This document shows positions 32,763 to 41,286 of a DNA stretch of 64,000 bases, piece by piece. The first letter of the stretch is position 1. The number at the start of each line of letters is the position of its first letter. The notes below the pieces were generated by a model, which was not told the DNA's origin, did not search any database, and worked only from the letters and a program-made list of their open reading frames with translations. The translations under genes and the position numbers were made by a program. This stretch comes from Leifsonia sp. ALI-44-B (GTDB taxonomy: Bacteria; Actinomycetota; Actinomycetes; Actinomycetales; Microbacteriaceae), in assembly GCF_001984125.1 (NCBI RefSeq), contig NZ_MTQL01000007.1:434001-498000 (forward strand), given 5' to 3'.

Positions 32763-33371
32763 ATGAGCGACAGTCCGTACGGCCCGCCGTCCACCAACAA
32801 CGATGGCAACGAGCCCGGGAACGCTCGCAACGACGGCGGTTTCGGGCAGGGCGGCTACCCCCAGCACGGCCAGCATTCCGGCGGCCAGCAGGGCTACTCC
32901 TCGAGCACCCAGCCCGGCTACCCCGGCCACCAGCCGAGCGCGCAGCAGGGCTACCAGTCGGGGCAACAGGGTTACCCCTCGGGGCAGCAGGGCGCCTACC
33001 CGGCCTCGACGCCCGCGCCGCGCAAGCGCAACAGACTCTTCGACGACGGCGGGGCGCCGAACCAGCTGGGCCTCTACGCGTTCTTCGCGGGCATTGCCGG
33101 CATCGCCGTCGGCCTCGTCTTCCAGCTTGTGCAGGCGGGTTTCATCGGCACGCAGGCCTTCGCCATGCTCAGCGTGATCGCACTGGCACGAACCGTTCTC
33201 TCCTTCATCCTCGGCGTGCTGGCGGTCGTTCTGGGACTCGCCGCGCTCAACCGGCCGGGGGCATCCAAGACGTTCGCCGCGCTCGGGCTCGGAATCGGAG
33301 CAACCTTCCTGCTCGGCGCCATCGGCAACGTTCTCTACAGCCTGCTGGCCAGCGCCGCCTCGGCGCTCTAG
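32763..33371 (+). CDS. Gln/Gly/Tyr-rich membrane protein (DUF4190-like)
   Basis: A 202-residue protein. Residues 1-90 are low-complexity and hydrophilic, with repeated GGYPQ / QQGY blocks and few charges, probably a disordered cytoplasmic part. Residues 100-200 carry three helices with the layout of DUF4190 proteins (FFAGIAGIAVGLVF, IALARTVLSFILGVLAVVLG, then GIGATFLLGAIGNVLY). Such proteins are common in actinobacteria near cell-envelope genes; function is not known. Followed by a convergent MarR gene. Confidence 0.82.
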   Translation: MSDSPYGPPSTNNDGNEPGNARNDGGFGQGGYPQHGQHSGGQQGYSSSTQPGYPGHQPSAQQGYQSGQQGYPSGQQGAYPASTPAPRKRNRLFDDGGAPNQLGLYAFFAGIAGIAVGLVFQLVQAGFIGTQAFAMLSVIALARTVLSFILGVLAVVLGLAALNRPGASKTFAALGLGIGATFLLGAIGNVLYSLLASAASAL

Positions 33372-33383
33372 AGCCGGCCCTGA

Positions 33384-33911
33384 CTACCCCTGCGCGGCAC
33401 CCTCGGCGGCGCCGTCTTCGAGCGCGCCCTCGTACACGTCGATGACCGAGGCGAGGAACGCACCCACGATGTCCCGGTGCTCGGCGGGGAGATCGGCCGC
33501 AGCATCCGCGACGCCGTTGAGCACGGGCATGAGCGCGTCGAAGGCGCGGGCCACCGACGGCGGCGACGGCACGATCACGGTCTTGCGGCGGTCGGTGGGG
33601 TGAGGTTCGCGGCGCGCGTGACCCGAGGCCACGAGGCGATCGACCGAGAACGTCGTGGCGGCATTCGAGATGCCGAGCTTCGGCGCGAGCTCGCTGGGCG
33701 TCATGGGACCCGACAGAATCAGGTGCTCCATGGCCTCGAGGTCGGTGTCGTTGACCGCCAGCGTGCGCCCGAGGTGCTGCTCGAAAGCCTTCGACAGCGC
33801 GCCGATCGAGCGCAACTGATTGCCGATGGCGCCGGCGGTCGGATGCTCGTGCCCCGCGGTCTTCACCCGACGCGGTCCCTCCGACTTGCGCTCGTCTTCC
33901 ATGAACGTCAT
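33384..33911 (-). CDS. MarR-family transcriptional regulator
   Basis: A 175-residue regulator with a winged helix in residues 45-115: LEAMEHLILSGPMTPSELAP, recognition helix around NAATTFSVDRLVASGHARR, and wing PTDRRKTVIVP, all usual for MarR proteins. Divergent from the MMPL transporter gene; a 15-base palindrome sits between. It most likely represses the exporter and itself, with release by a small aromatic compound, as known for the family. Confidence 0.92.
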   Translation of the reverse strand: MTFMEDERKSEGPRRVKTAGHEHPTAGAIGNQLRSIGALSKAFEQHLGRTLAVNDTDLEAMEHLILSGPMTPSELAPKLGISNAATTFSVDRLVASGHARREPHPTDRRKTVIVPSPPSVARAFDALMPVLNGVADAAADLPAEHRDIVGAFLASVIDVYEGALEDGAAEGAAQG

Positions 33912-33927
33912 GCTAATGCAGTAGGTC

Positions 33928-33942
33928 GTTAAGTTGCTTAAC
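33928..33942. promoter_or_regulatory. MarR-type operator
   Basis: GTTAAGTTGCTTAAC has perfect 6-bp arms and a 3-base centre, in the 54-base gap between the MarR and MMPL starts, in an A/T-rich patch. It fits a MarR-dimer site. Confidence 0.82.
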
Positions 33943-33965
33943 TATTAAGTTCCTGGAGGAAAAAT

Positions 33966-36032
33966 ATGCGGGCTCTGTGGCGGTTCATCAGCGGGAAGCG
34001 CACCGCGTGGGCGGTTCTGGGCGCCACGGTCGTGGCCGTGGGGCTGCTGTTCGCGTTCCTCCCCACGCCCGAGACGGATGCCTACCCCGCATCCGGTCTG
34101 CCCGACAGCACGCAGAGCGCGCAGGTCGCCGCGGCGCTCGAAGACTTTCCCTCGGCCGAGCAGACCGCCGCAATTCTCGTGTGGAACCGTGAGGGCAGCT
34201 CGCTGACCGACGACGATCGCGCCGCCATCCAGGAGCGCGCGACCGCCCTGGCCACCGATTCGACCGCACCCGAGGCCGTGCGCCCGCAGTTCAGCGACGA
34301 CGGGGATGCCGCGCTCGTCGTCGTTCCGCTCGACAAGGCCACGGCCGAGGACGACCTCGCGGGCACGGCCGACGCACTGCGCGCCACCGCATCCGAAGAC
34401 CTGCCCGACGGGCTCGACAGCTATTTGACGGGCGGCGTCGGTTTTCAGGCCGACATCAGCAACGCGTTCGCGGGGGCCGACGTGCGCCTGCTGCTCGTGA
34501 CCGTCATCGTGGTGGCCGTGCTGCTCATCGTCACCTACCGCAGCCCCGTGCTGTGGATCGTTCCGCTCGCCGTCGTGGGTCTCGCCGACGGTCTGGCCGG
34601 CAAGGTGGCGAAGGCCGCGGCAGAGTCGTTCGGGGTGACCGTCGACGCGTCGATCTCGGGCATCCTGTCGGTGCTCGTCTTCGGTGCGGGCACCAACTAC
34701 GCCCTGCTGCTCGTGGCCCGCTATCGCGAGGAGCTGCTGAAACAGGAGGACCGCTCGGCCGCCATGTTCACGGCCGTGACGAGCGCAGGCCCCGCCATCG
34801 CCGCCTCGGGCGGAACCGTGGCGCTCAGCCTCATCACCCTGCTCTTCGCCGAGCTGAGTGGCAACCGCGCGCTCGGCTTCGCGTGCGCCATCGGTGTCGT
34901 GATCGCCGTGCTGTTCGCCCTGATCGTGCTGCCCGCGGCGCTCGTGGTGTGCGGCCGCGGACTGTTCTGGCCGTTCATCCCTCGCCACGTCGGCGAGCAC
35001 GCCGCAACCAAGACGAGCCTGTGGACCAAGCTCGGGCGCGGCGTCTCGCGCAAACCCGTCACGATTCTCGTGGTGTCGGTGCTGGGCCTCGGCGCCCTCT
35101 CGGTGGGGCTCGTCGGCGCGAGCGTCGGCCTGTCGCAGACCGAGCAGCTGCTCGGCGAACCCGAGTCCGTGACGGCGCAGAAAATCGTCGACGACTCGTT
35201 CTCGGCGGGCCTGACCGGGCAGACGATCGTGCTCGCCCCCGAAGACGCCGTGGCCGAGGCATCCCAAATCGCGGAAGACACGGATGGCGTGGACAGCGTG
35301 CGCCCCGGCGAAACGGCCAACGGCCTGGCGCAGCTCTCGGTGTCGCTCACGGCCGCGCCCGACAGCGACGAGGCCTTCGACACCGTCACGGCCCTGCGCG
35401 CGAACTATGCCGACGCCTCGGGCGACGTCTCCGAGACGATCGTGGGCGGCACGGATGCGACGGCGCTCGACGAGCGGACCGTCTCGGAACGCGACCAGAA
35501 CCTCATCATCCCGCTCATCCTGGTGATCGTCTTCGTCATTCTGGCCGTGCTGCTGCGCTCGCTCGTGGCCCCCGTGCTGTTGCTGCTGAGCGTGCTCGCC
35601 ACGTTCTTCGCGAGCCTGGGCGCCTCGAACCTGCTGTTCCAGAACGTGCTCGGCTTTCCCGCGTTCGACACCAACGTCGTGCTCTTCGCGTTCCTGTTCC
35701 TCGTGGCGCTGGGCGTCGATTACAACATCTTCCTCACCACGAGGGCTCGAGAAGAGCGGATGCTGCACGGCACGCGCGAGGGCATGATCCGGGCCCTGGC
35801 CTCCACCGGTGCGGTCATCACGAGCGCCGGAATCCTGCTCGCGGCCGTGTTCGCCGTGCTGGGCGTGCTGCCCGTCGTCGCGCTCACGCAGATCGGCGTG
35901 ATCGTGTGCATCGGCGTGCTGCTCGACACGTTGCTCGTGCGCACCATCCTCGTGCCCGCGCTCGTGTTCCTGACGGGGGATCGCTTCTGGTGGCCGTCGA
36001 AGGTGCGGGCCGTCGAGACATCCGACCGCTAG
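33966..36032 (+). CDS. MMPL-family (RND-type) exporter
   Basis: A 688-residue integral membrane transporter of the MMPL group, with twelve predicted helices in two halves. First helix at residues 11-30, a large external loop to residue about 155, then a five-helix block around VDASISGILSVLVFGAGTNY, and the same layout in the second half with a DTNVVLFAFLFLVALGVDYN motif. These are the RND-like repeated units. It exports lipids, antibiotics or heavy compounds by proton drive. A GGAGG ribosome site is before ATG 33966. Regulated by the divergent MarR gene. Confidence 0.92.
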   Translation: MRALWRFISGKRTAWAVLGATVVAVGLLFAFLPTPETDAYPASGLPDSTQSAQVAAALEDFPSAEQTAAILVWNREGSSLTDDDRAAIQERATALATDSTAPEAVRPQFSDDGDAALVVVPLDKATAEDDLAGTADALRATASEDLPDGLDSYLTGGVGFQADISNAFAGADVRLLLVTVIVVAVLLIVTYRSPVLWIVPLAVVGLADGLAGKVAKAAAESFGVTVDASISGILSVLVFGAGTNYALLLVARYREELLKQEDRSAAMFTAVTSAGPAIAASGGTVALSLITLLFAELSGNRALGFACAIGVVIAVLFALIVLPAALVVCGRGLFWPFIPRHVGEHAATKTSLWTKLGRGVSRKPVTILVVSVLGLGALSVGLVGASVGLSQTEQLLGEPESVTAQKIVDDSFSAGLTGQTIVLAPEDAVAEASQIAEDTDGVDSVRPGETANGLAQLSVSLTAAPDSDEAFDTVTALRANYADASGDVSETIVGGTDATALDERTVSERDQNLIIPLILVIVFVILAVLLRSLVAPVLLLLSVLATFFASLGASNLLFQNVLGFPAFDTNVVLFAFLFLVALGVDYNIFLTTRAREERMLHGTREGMIRALASTGAVITSAGILLAAVFAVLGVLPVVALTQIGVIVCIGVLLDTLLVRTILVPALVFLTGDRFWWPSKVRAVETSDR

Positions 36033-36063
36033 CCGGGCGCCGACGGCTGGCGCCGGTTAACGA

Positions 36064-36103
36064 GGAAACGCCCGCCAACCGTGAAGGTTGAGCGGGCGTT
36101 TCC
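36064..36103 (+). terminator. Terminator after the MMPL gene
   Basis: GGAAACGCCCGC and GCGGGCGTTTCC form a 12-bp perfect outer stem; inside, CAACC and GGTTG pair again. It can act in both directions between the MMPL gene and the convergent GlsB-type gene. Confidence 0.9.
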
Positions 36104-36145
36104 CGTGCACAAGCCGCCGAAGGGGCGGTCAGGAACAGCCGATCG

Positions 36146-36409
36146 TTAGGCCTTGCGGCGTCCGACGATCAGGCCGTAGATGAGGAGGACGATGATCGAG
36201 CCGGCGATGGCGAGGAGCCACGTCTGGATCGAGAAGAAGTCCTCGAGGGGGGCGTTGAACAAGAGGCCACCGAGCCAGCCGCCGAGCAGTGCGCCGACGA
36301 CGCCGAGAAGCAGGGTGATGAGCCATCCGCCGCCCTGTTTGCCGGGGAGGATGAGCTTTGCGATGGCACCGGCTGCGAGGCCGAGGATGAGGAAACCGAA
36401 GAATCCCAT
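36146..36409 (-). CDS. GlsB/YeaQ/YmgE-family small membrane protein
   Basis: An 87-residue protein with three helices: GFFGFLILGLAAGAIAKLI, then GWLITLLLGVVGALLGGWLG, then AIAGSIIVLLIYGLIVG with a basic end. That is the transglycosylase-associated (GlsB/YeaQ/YmgE) pattern, with PGKQGGGW in the first loop typical of the family. Members are stress-induced membrane proteins of unclear mechanism. A palindrome 13 bases upstream of the start may control it. Confidence 0.92.
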   Translation of the reverse strand: MGFFGFLILGLAAGAIAKLILPGKQGGGWLITLLLGVVGALLGGWLGGLLFNAPLEDFFSIQTWLLAIAGSIIVLLIYGLIVGRRKA

Positions 36410-36421
36410 GATGTGTCCCTT

Positions 36422-36434
36422 CTAAACGGTTTAG
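36422..36434. promoter_or_regulatory. Palindrome upstream of the GlsB-type gene
   Basis: CTAAACGGTTTAG is a perfect 6-bp dyad around a central G, lying 12 bases before the start of the gene at 36146-36409 on the minus strand. Plausible repressor site overlapping the leader. The rest of the 230-base gap up to 36640 shows nothing else clear. Confidence 0.4.
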
Positions 36435-36639
36435 CGAGTGCGCGCCGGGGTCTGGCGCATGACTCGTCGGTAACGATGCTCTACCCCGTGCACCGAAACG
36501 GCAAGCCAGGACGTACCCCTTGCATTTGCCGCGAATTGCTGCTTCAGCGGTGACGAGCGAGCCACATCATGGTAATGGACATCGGATGCTCGAGCGCAAG
36601 GCCGAGCCCTGCTCACGCCCAGCGCCTAGGCTTGAGCAG

Positions 36640-39300
36640 GTGTCTTCCCGCCGAGAAACCCAGCCGCACGACATCCCCCTCGACCCGGCCGACCCCACCG
36701 CGGGCGGCTTCGTGCGGGTGCGCGGGGCGCGCGAGAACAACCTGCGCAACGTGGACGTCGACGTGCCGCGCGACAGCATCGTCGCCTTCACGGGCGTCTC
36801 GGGCTCGGGCAAGTCGTCGCTTGCATTCGGCACCATCTTCGCCGAGGCCCAGCGCCGGTTTCTCGAGTCGGTGGCGCCCTACGCGCGCCGCCTGATTGCG
36901 CAGGGCAACACCCCGCACGTCGACGAGATCACGGGTCTGCCGCCCGCCGTGGCGCTGCAGCAGAGGCGCGGCGCCCCCAGCTCGCGCTCGACCGTGGGCA
37001 CGCTCACCACCCTGTCCAACTCGCTGCGCATGCTCTATTCGCGCGCCGGAACCTACCCCGCGGGCGCCACCCGACTCGAGTCCGACTCGTTTTCGCCCAA
37101 CACGGCGGCCGGCGCGTGCCCCCGCTGCCACGGGCTCGGCATCGCGCACACCGTGACCGAGCGGTCGGCCGTGCACGACGCCACGCTCAGCATCCGCGAC
37201 GGGGCCATCGCCGCGTGGCCGGGCGCTTGGCAGGGCAAGAACCTGCGCGACGTGACCGCCAAGCTCGGCTACGACATCGACGCCCCCTGGAACACGCTGC
37301 CGCGCAAGGACCGCGACTGGCTGCTGTTCACCGACGAGCAGCCCGTGGTCGAGGTCATGCCGCAGCGCGACCGCGTGGCCAAGCCCTACAAGGGCAAATT
37401 CTGGAGCGCCAAGGCCTACGTCATGCACACGCTCGCCGACTCGGGCAGCGAGATGGCGCGCAAGCGGGCGCAGCGCTTCGTCGAGTCGGGGCCGTGCGAC
37501 CTGTGCGGCGGTACGGGCCTCACCCGCGCCGCGCTCGACGTGACCTTCGCGGGCCACACCATCGCCGAGCTCAACGCCCTGCCGCTCGCCGGCCTCGCCG
37601 ACGCCCTGCGCCCCACCGCCCAGCTGGCCGAAACCACGACGGCCGTGTCGAACGCCTCCTCGGGCGAGACCACCGAGGTGGCCGTGCGCATCGCCGCCGA
37701 CCTCGTCACGCGCGCCGACGTGCTCATCGGTCTGGGCCTCGGATATCTGAGCCTCGGTCGCGTCACCACCACGCTCTCCCCCGGCGAAATGCAGCGGCTG
37801 CGCATCGCCACGCAGCTGCGGTCGGGCCTGTTCGGCGTGGTCTACGTGCTCGACGAGCCGTCCGCCGGCCTGCACCCCGCCGACGCCGAACCCCTGCTCG
37901 ACGTGCTCTCGCAGCTCAAGGCATCCGGCAACACCGTCTTCGTCGTCGAACACAACATGGATGTCGTGCGCCAGGCCGATTGGCTCGTCGACGTGGGCCC
38001 GGCCGCCGGCGCCGGTGGCGGCGACGTGCTCTACAGTGGGCCCGTCGAGGGGCTCGCGGATGTCGCGGAGTCGGTGACGCGGCCGTATCTGCTCGGCGAG
38101 CGCTCGACGGGCGGCCGGTCGAACGCGGGCTCGGGCACGGACTCGTCAGCGCCGGGCGACCGTCAGCCCCGCGAACCCCGATCGTGGCTCGGATTGCGCG
38201 GCGTCTCGCGCCACAACCTGCGCGACCTCGACGCCGACTTCCCGCTGGGCGTGCTCACGGCGGTCACGGGCGTGTCCGGTTCGGGCAAGTCAACGCTCGT
38301 CAGCCGCGTGCTGGCCGACGCCGTGCGGGTCGGGTTGAAACACGGAGGCGAGCTCGCATCCTTCACCGACCTCACGGCCGAGGCCGATGCCGACGGCGCC
38401 TCTCGCTCAGCCGCCGACGGTGAACCCGACGCGGATGCCGCAGCCGCCGAAGCGGCCACCGGAACCGCCCCCGCCACGACGACCGTCGACCGCATTACGG
38501 GCCTCGACGCCGTCGACCGCCTGGTGCGCGTCGACCAGCGCCCCATAGGCCGCACGCCGCGCTCCAACCTGGCCACGTACACGGGCCTCTTCGACACCGT
38601 GCGCTCGGTGTTCGCGGCCACCGACGAGGCGCGCGCCCGCAGCTACACCGCCGGCCGGTTCTCGTTCAACGTCGACGGCGGCCGCTGCGAGACCTGCCTC
38701 GGCGAGGGTTTCGTGTCGGTCGAGCTGCTGTTCCTGCCGGGCAGCTATGCGCCCTGCCCCACCTGTCACGGCGCGCGCTACAAAGCCGAGACCCTCGAGG
38801 TGACGTATGCCGGGGCATCCATCGCGGATGTCTTGGCCATGACGGTCGACGACGCCGCCGACTTCTGGCGCGAGGTTCCCTCGGCTGCGCGCGCGCTCGA
38901 CACCCTGCGCCAGGTGGGCCTCGGCTATCTGAGGCTCGGACAGCCCGCCACCGAACTCTCGGGCGGCGAAGCCCAGCGCATCAAACTGGCCACCGAACTG
39001 CAGCGCGCCCGCCGCGGCCACACCCTTTATGTGCTCGACGAGCCGACAACGGGCCTGCACCCGGCCGACGTCGAGCTGCTGCTCGCGCAACTGAACCGGC
39101 TCGTCGACCAGGACAACACGGTCGTCATCGTCGAACACGACATGTCGGTCGTCGCCTCGGCCGACTGGGTCATCGACCTCGGACCGTCGGGCGGCGACGC
39201 GGGCGGCCGCATCCTCGCGACCGGCACCCCGGCCACCGTCGCGGCCTCGCCCGACAGCCGCACGGCACCCTACCTGCGCACCCGCCTCCCCCAGGGCTAG
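36640..39300 (+). CDS. UvrA-like excinuclease subunit paralogue (ABC ATPase)
   Basis: An 886-residue UvrA-family protein. Two ABC ATPase halves: Walker [11 protein letters not shown] near residue 48 and [10 protein letters not shown] near 548, signature [15 protein letters not shown] and [15 protein letters not shown], and Walker [14 protein letters not shown] and [13 protein letters not shown]. Zinc-binding CxxC pairs are at CPRCHG and CDLCGG (first half) and CETCLG and CPTCHG (second). A low-complexity Ala/Asp insert follows the second Walker A. It is shorter than housekeeping UvrA and has no uvrB/uvrC neighbour, so it is likely the UvrA2-like type linked to DNA-binding-drug tolerance. GTG at 36640 is the best start, with a weak ribosome site; earlier in-frame codons add a Ser/Arg-rich tail. 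Confidence 0.9.
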   Translation: MSSRRETQPHDIPLDPADPTAGGFVRVRGARENNLRNVDVDVPRDSIVAFTGVSGSGKSSLAFGTIFAEAQRRFLESVAPYARRLIAQGNTPHVDEITGLPPAVALQQRRGAPSSRSTVGTLTTLSNSLRMLYSRAGTYPAGATRLESDSFSPNTAAGACPRCHGLGIAHTVTERSAVHDATLSIRDGAIAAWPGAWQGKNLRDVTAKLGYDIDAPWNTLPRKDRDWLLFTDEQPVVEVMPQRDRVAKPYKGKFWSAKAYVMHTLADSGSEMARKRAQRFVESGPCDLCGGTGLTRAALDVTFAGHTIAELNALPLAGLADALRPTAQLAETTTAVSNASSGETTEVAVRIAADLVTRADVLIGLGLGYLSLGRVTTTLSPGEMQRLRIATQLRSGLFGVVYVLDEPSAGLHPADAEPLLDVLSQLKASGNTVFVVEHNMDVVRQADWLVDVGPAAGAGGGDVLYSGPVEGLADVAESVTRPYLLGERSTGGRSNAGSGTDSSAPGDRQPREPRSWLGLRGVSRHNLRDLDADFPLGVLTAVTGVSGSGKSTLVSRVLADAVRVGLKHGGELASFTDLTAEADADGASRSAADGEPDADAAAAEAATGTAPATTTVDRITGLDAVDRLVRVDQRPIGRTPRSNLATYTGLFDTVRSVFAATDEARARSYTAGRFSFNVDGGRCETCLGEGFVSVELLFLPGSYAPCPTCHGARYKAETLEVTYAGASIADVLAMTVDDAADFWREVPSAARALDTLRQVGLGYLRLGQPATELSGGEAQRIKLATELQRARRGHTLYVLDEPTTGLHPADVELLLAQLNRLVDQDNTVVIVEHDMSVVASADWVIDLGPSGGDAGGRILATGTPATVAASPDSRTAPYLRTRLPQG

Positions 39301-39310
39301 TCGACGGACA

Positions 39311-39634
39311 CTAAATCGCCAGCGAGACCTTCTTGCCGAGGGCCGCGATCGTTTCTTCGTTGCGGCTGTAGTGCGAGAACTGGCCGACGCGCTGGCAGGT
39401 GACGAGCCCGGCGCGTTGCAGCGTGGCCATGAACTGAGATGCCGTCGACTGTGAGACGTCGGCCCGCGCCTGAATGTGCTTGAGACACACGCCGACTTCT
39501 TGCGCCGGGCGATCTTGCGGCGGGAACGACTCGGGGTCTTCCAACCATCCGAGTATCGCCAAGCGGGTCGGATGCCCGAGCGCCTTGAAGGCGGCCACCA
39601 CCTCGTCGTCCGTCAATTCGCTCATGACATCCAT
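39311..39634 (-). CDS. ArsR-family (helix-turn-helix) regulator
   Basis: A 107-residue regulator: FKALGHPTRLAILGWLEDPE, then QARADVSQSTASQFMATLQ as recognition region, then LVTCQRVGQFSHYSRNE as wing. Metal-binding Cys pairs of the metal-sensing ArsR type are absent (a Cys in EVGVCLKH and one in LVTCQR only), so the signal is probably not a metal. Divergent from the epimerase-like gene with a direct repeat between. ATG at 39634 or 39625 both possible; neither has a clear ribosome site. Confidence 0.88.
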   Translation of the reverse strand: MDVMSELTDDEVVAAFKALGHPTRLAILGWLEDPESFPPQDRPAQEVGVCLKHIQARADVSQSTASQFMATLQRAGLVTCQRVGQFSHYSRNEETIAALGKKVSLAI

Positions 39635-39647
39635 CTTACATCGTCGT

Positions 39648-39705
39648 ATCGCGATTTACCGATGATGTGCTAAACCTTAGATCGGCAAATCACGATTTAA
39701 CGATG
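39648..39705. promoter_or_regulatory. Direct repeat between ArsR and epimerase genes
   Basis: ATCGCGATTTACCGATG (39648-39664) and ATCACGATTTAACGATG (39689-39705) match at 15 of 17 positions, 41 bases apart, about four helical turns. Each contains a near-palindrome of AAATCRCGATTT type. Likely binding sites of the ArsR-family regulator. Confidence 0.6.
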
Positions 39706-39718
39706 GAGATGGTTGAGT

Positions 39719-40792
39719 ATGACGAAAACAAACAAAGCGGCAGACCCGAAGACGGCGGTTGTCGTCGGAGCCCGGGGCGTGATCGGGGGCAACCTCATCG
39801 CGCACCTCGAACGCGAGGGCGACTGGGACATCGTGGGGCTCTCGCGGCGCGGCCGCGTCGACACGGCCACCACCCGCCACCTAGCCGTCGACCTGCTCGA
39901 CCGCGAGCAAACCGCCGAGAAGCTCGCCGCCCTTACGCAGACGACCCACATCTTCTACGCGGCCTACCAAGACCGGCCGACCTGGGCCGAGCTCGTGCCG
40001 CCCAACCTCGCCATGCTCACCAACGTGGTCGACGCCCTCGAACCCGTCGCGCCGCACCTCGAACACATCAGCCTGATGCAGGGCTACAAGGTCTACGGCG
40101 CCCACCTCGGGCCGTTCGCCACACCCGCGAAGGAGAGCGATCCTCCGCACATGCCTCCTGAGTTCAACGTCGATCAGCAGCAGTTTCTCGAGCGACGTCA
40201 GCGCGGCGCCACCTGGTCGTGGTCGGCCATCCGCCCGTCTGTCGTGGCCGGGGTGGGCCTCGGCAACCCCATGAACCTGGCCATGGTCATCGCCATCTAT
40301 GCCTCGATGAGCAAGGAGTTGGGCGTGCCCCTGCGCTTCCCCGGCGCGCCCGGCGCCTACACGAGCCTCATCGAGATGACCGACGCCGACCTGCTCGCAC
40401 GCGCCACCACGTGGGCGGCGACGTCACCGGGCACGCGCAACGAGGCGTTCAACATCACCAACGGCGACATGTTCCGCTGGTCGAGCATGTGGCCCAAGAT
40501 CGCGGCATTCTTCGACCTCGAGGTCGCGCCGCCGCTGCCCCTCAGCCTCACCGACGTCATGGCCGACAAGGCCGACCTCTGGCAGCGGATGATCGAGCAA
40601 CACGACCTCGAGTCCACTCCCTACTCCGACGTCTCATCGTGGCCCTTCGGCGACTTCGTCTTCTCCTGGGACTACGACGTCATCGCGGACACCTCGAAGT
40701 CGCGCCGCGCCGGCTTCCACGACTACGTCGACACCGAAGCCATGTTCCTCAGCATCTTCCAGGACCTGCGCGACCGCCGCCTCATCCCCTGA
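39719..40792 (+). CDS. NAD(P)-dependent epimerase/reductase-like protein (PRISE/SDR type)
   Basis: A 357-residue protein with a Rossmann start AVVVGARGVIGGNLIAHLE and the next strand WDIVGLSRRG. The short-chain motif is altered: QGYKVYG carries the Tyr seen in progesterone 5-beta-reductase/iridoid synthase-like (PRISE) enzymes, with Lys three before it. Typical family C-terminal block FVFSWDYDVIADTSKSRRAGF is present in shortened form. It probably reduces an activated enone with NADPH; substrate unknown. ATG at 39719 has GGAG 10 bases before. Divergent from the ArsR regulator, which likely represses it. Confidence 0.85.
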   Translation: MTKTNKAADPKTAVVVGARGVIGGNLIAHLEREGDWDIVGLSRRGRVDTATTRHLAVDLLDREQTAEKLAALTQTTHIFYAAYQDRPTWAELVPPNLAMLTNVVDALEPVAPHLEHISLMQGYKVYGAHLGPFATPAKESDPPHMPPEFNVDQQQFLERRQRGATWSWSAIRPSVVAGVGLGNPMNLAMVIAIYASMSKELGVPLRFPGAPGAYTSLIEMTDADLLARATTWAATSPGTRNEAFNITNGDMFRWSSMWPKIAAFFDLEVAPPLPLSLTDVMADKADLWQRMIEQHDLESTPYSDVSSWPFGDFVFSWDYDVIADTSKSRRAGFHDYVDTEAMFLSIFQDLRDRRLIP

Positions 40793-40812
40793 GCGCCGCG
40801 GGGCTTGGGCTC

Positions 40813-41244
40813 TTAGCGCACCCACTTTCCGAGGACGACGACCTCGCCGTCTTCGTAGCCGAGTCGCTCGTAGAAGTCGACGACACCCGCATTGGTCGAG
40901 CGCACCATGAGTTGCACCTTGGGTACGTCGCGCTCACGTATCCACTCTTCGGCGGCGTCGTTCAGCTGCCGACCGAGCCCGCTCCCTCGCCGCGTTTCGG
41001 CCACGGCCAGGTAGTAGATCCATCCGCGATGACCGTCATGCCCAACCATCGCGGTGCCCACCAGCTCGTCGCCGTCGAAGGCCCCCAACACGGCGGATGT
41101 CTCGCCACTCACCGCGCGCGCAAAATCTTCGGCGGGCGGATTCCACGGCCGCGTCAGCCCGGCCTCCTCCCACAACCGCGTCGCCGCCGCGCTCTGCTCA
41201 AGCCCCAGCGGGCGAATCGTGACGGCGGCGTTTCTCTCAGACAT
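40813..41244 (-). CDS. GNAT-family N-acetyltransferase
   Basis: A 143-residue acetyltransferase. The fold is seen in GWIYYLAVAETRRGSGLGRQL (motif A, with the R/Q-x-x-G-x-G/A acetyl-CoA loop) and in a C-terminal NAGVVDFYERLGYEDGE, which matches the YpeA-like subgroup. Acetyl-CoA is the donor; the acceptor amine is unknown. Start ATG at 41244. Converges with the epimerase-like gene. No operon partner is obvious. Confidence 0.9.
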   Translation of the reverse strand: MSERNAAVTIRPLGLEQSAAATRLWEEAGLTRPWNPPAEDFARAVSGETSAVLGAFDGDELVGTAMVGHDGHRGWIYYLAVAETRRGSGLGRQLNDAAEEWIRERDVPKVQLMVRSTNAGVVDFYERLGYEDGEVVVLGKWVR

Positions 41245-41286
41245 CCACTCATCTTCTCAGAGCGGCTTGCTGCCTTTGGAAGCTGA

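Noticed and set aside
33945-35768. Long minus-strand frame opposite the MMPL gene
   Set aside because: Highly charged, His/Gln/Glu-rich translation without any fold; the plus strand encodes a clear transporter.
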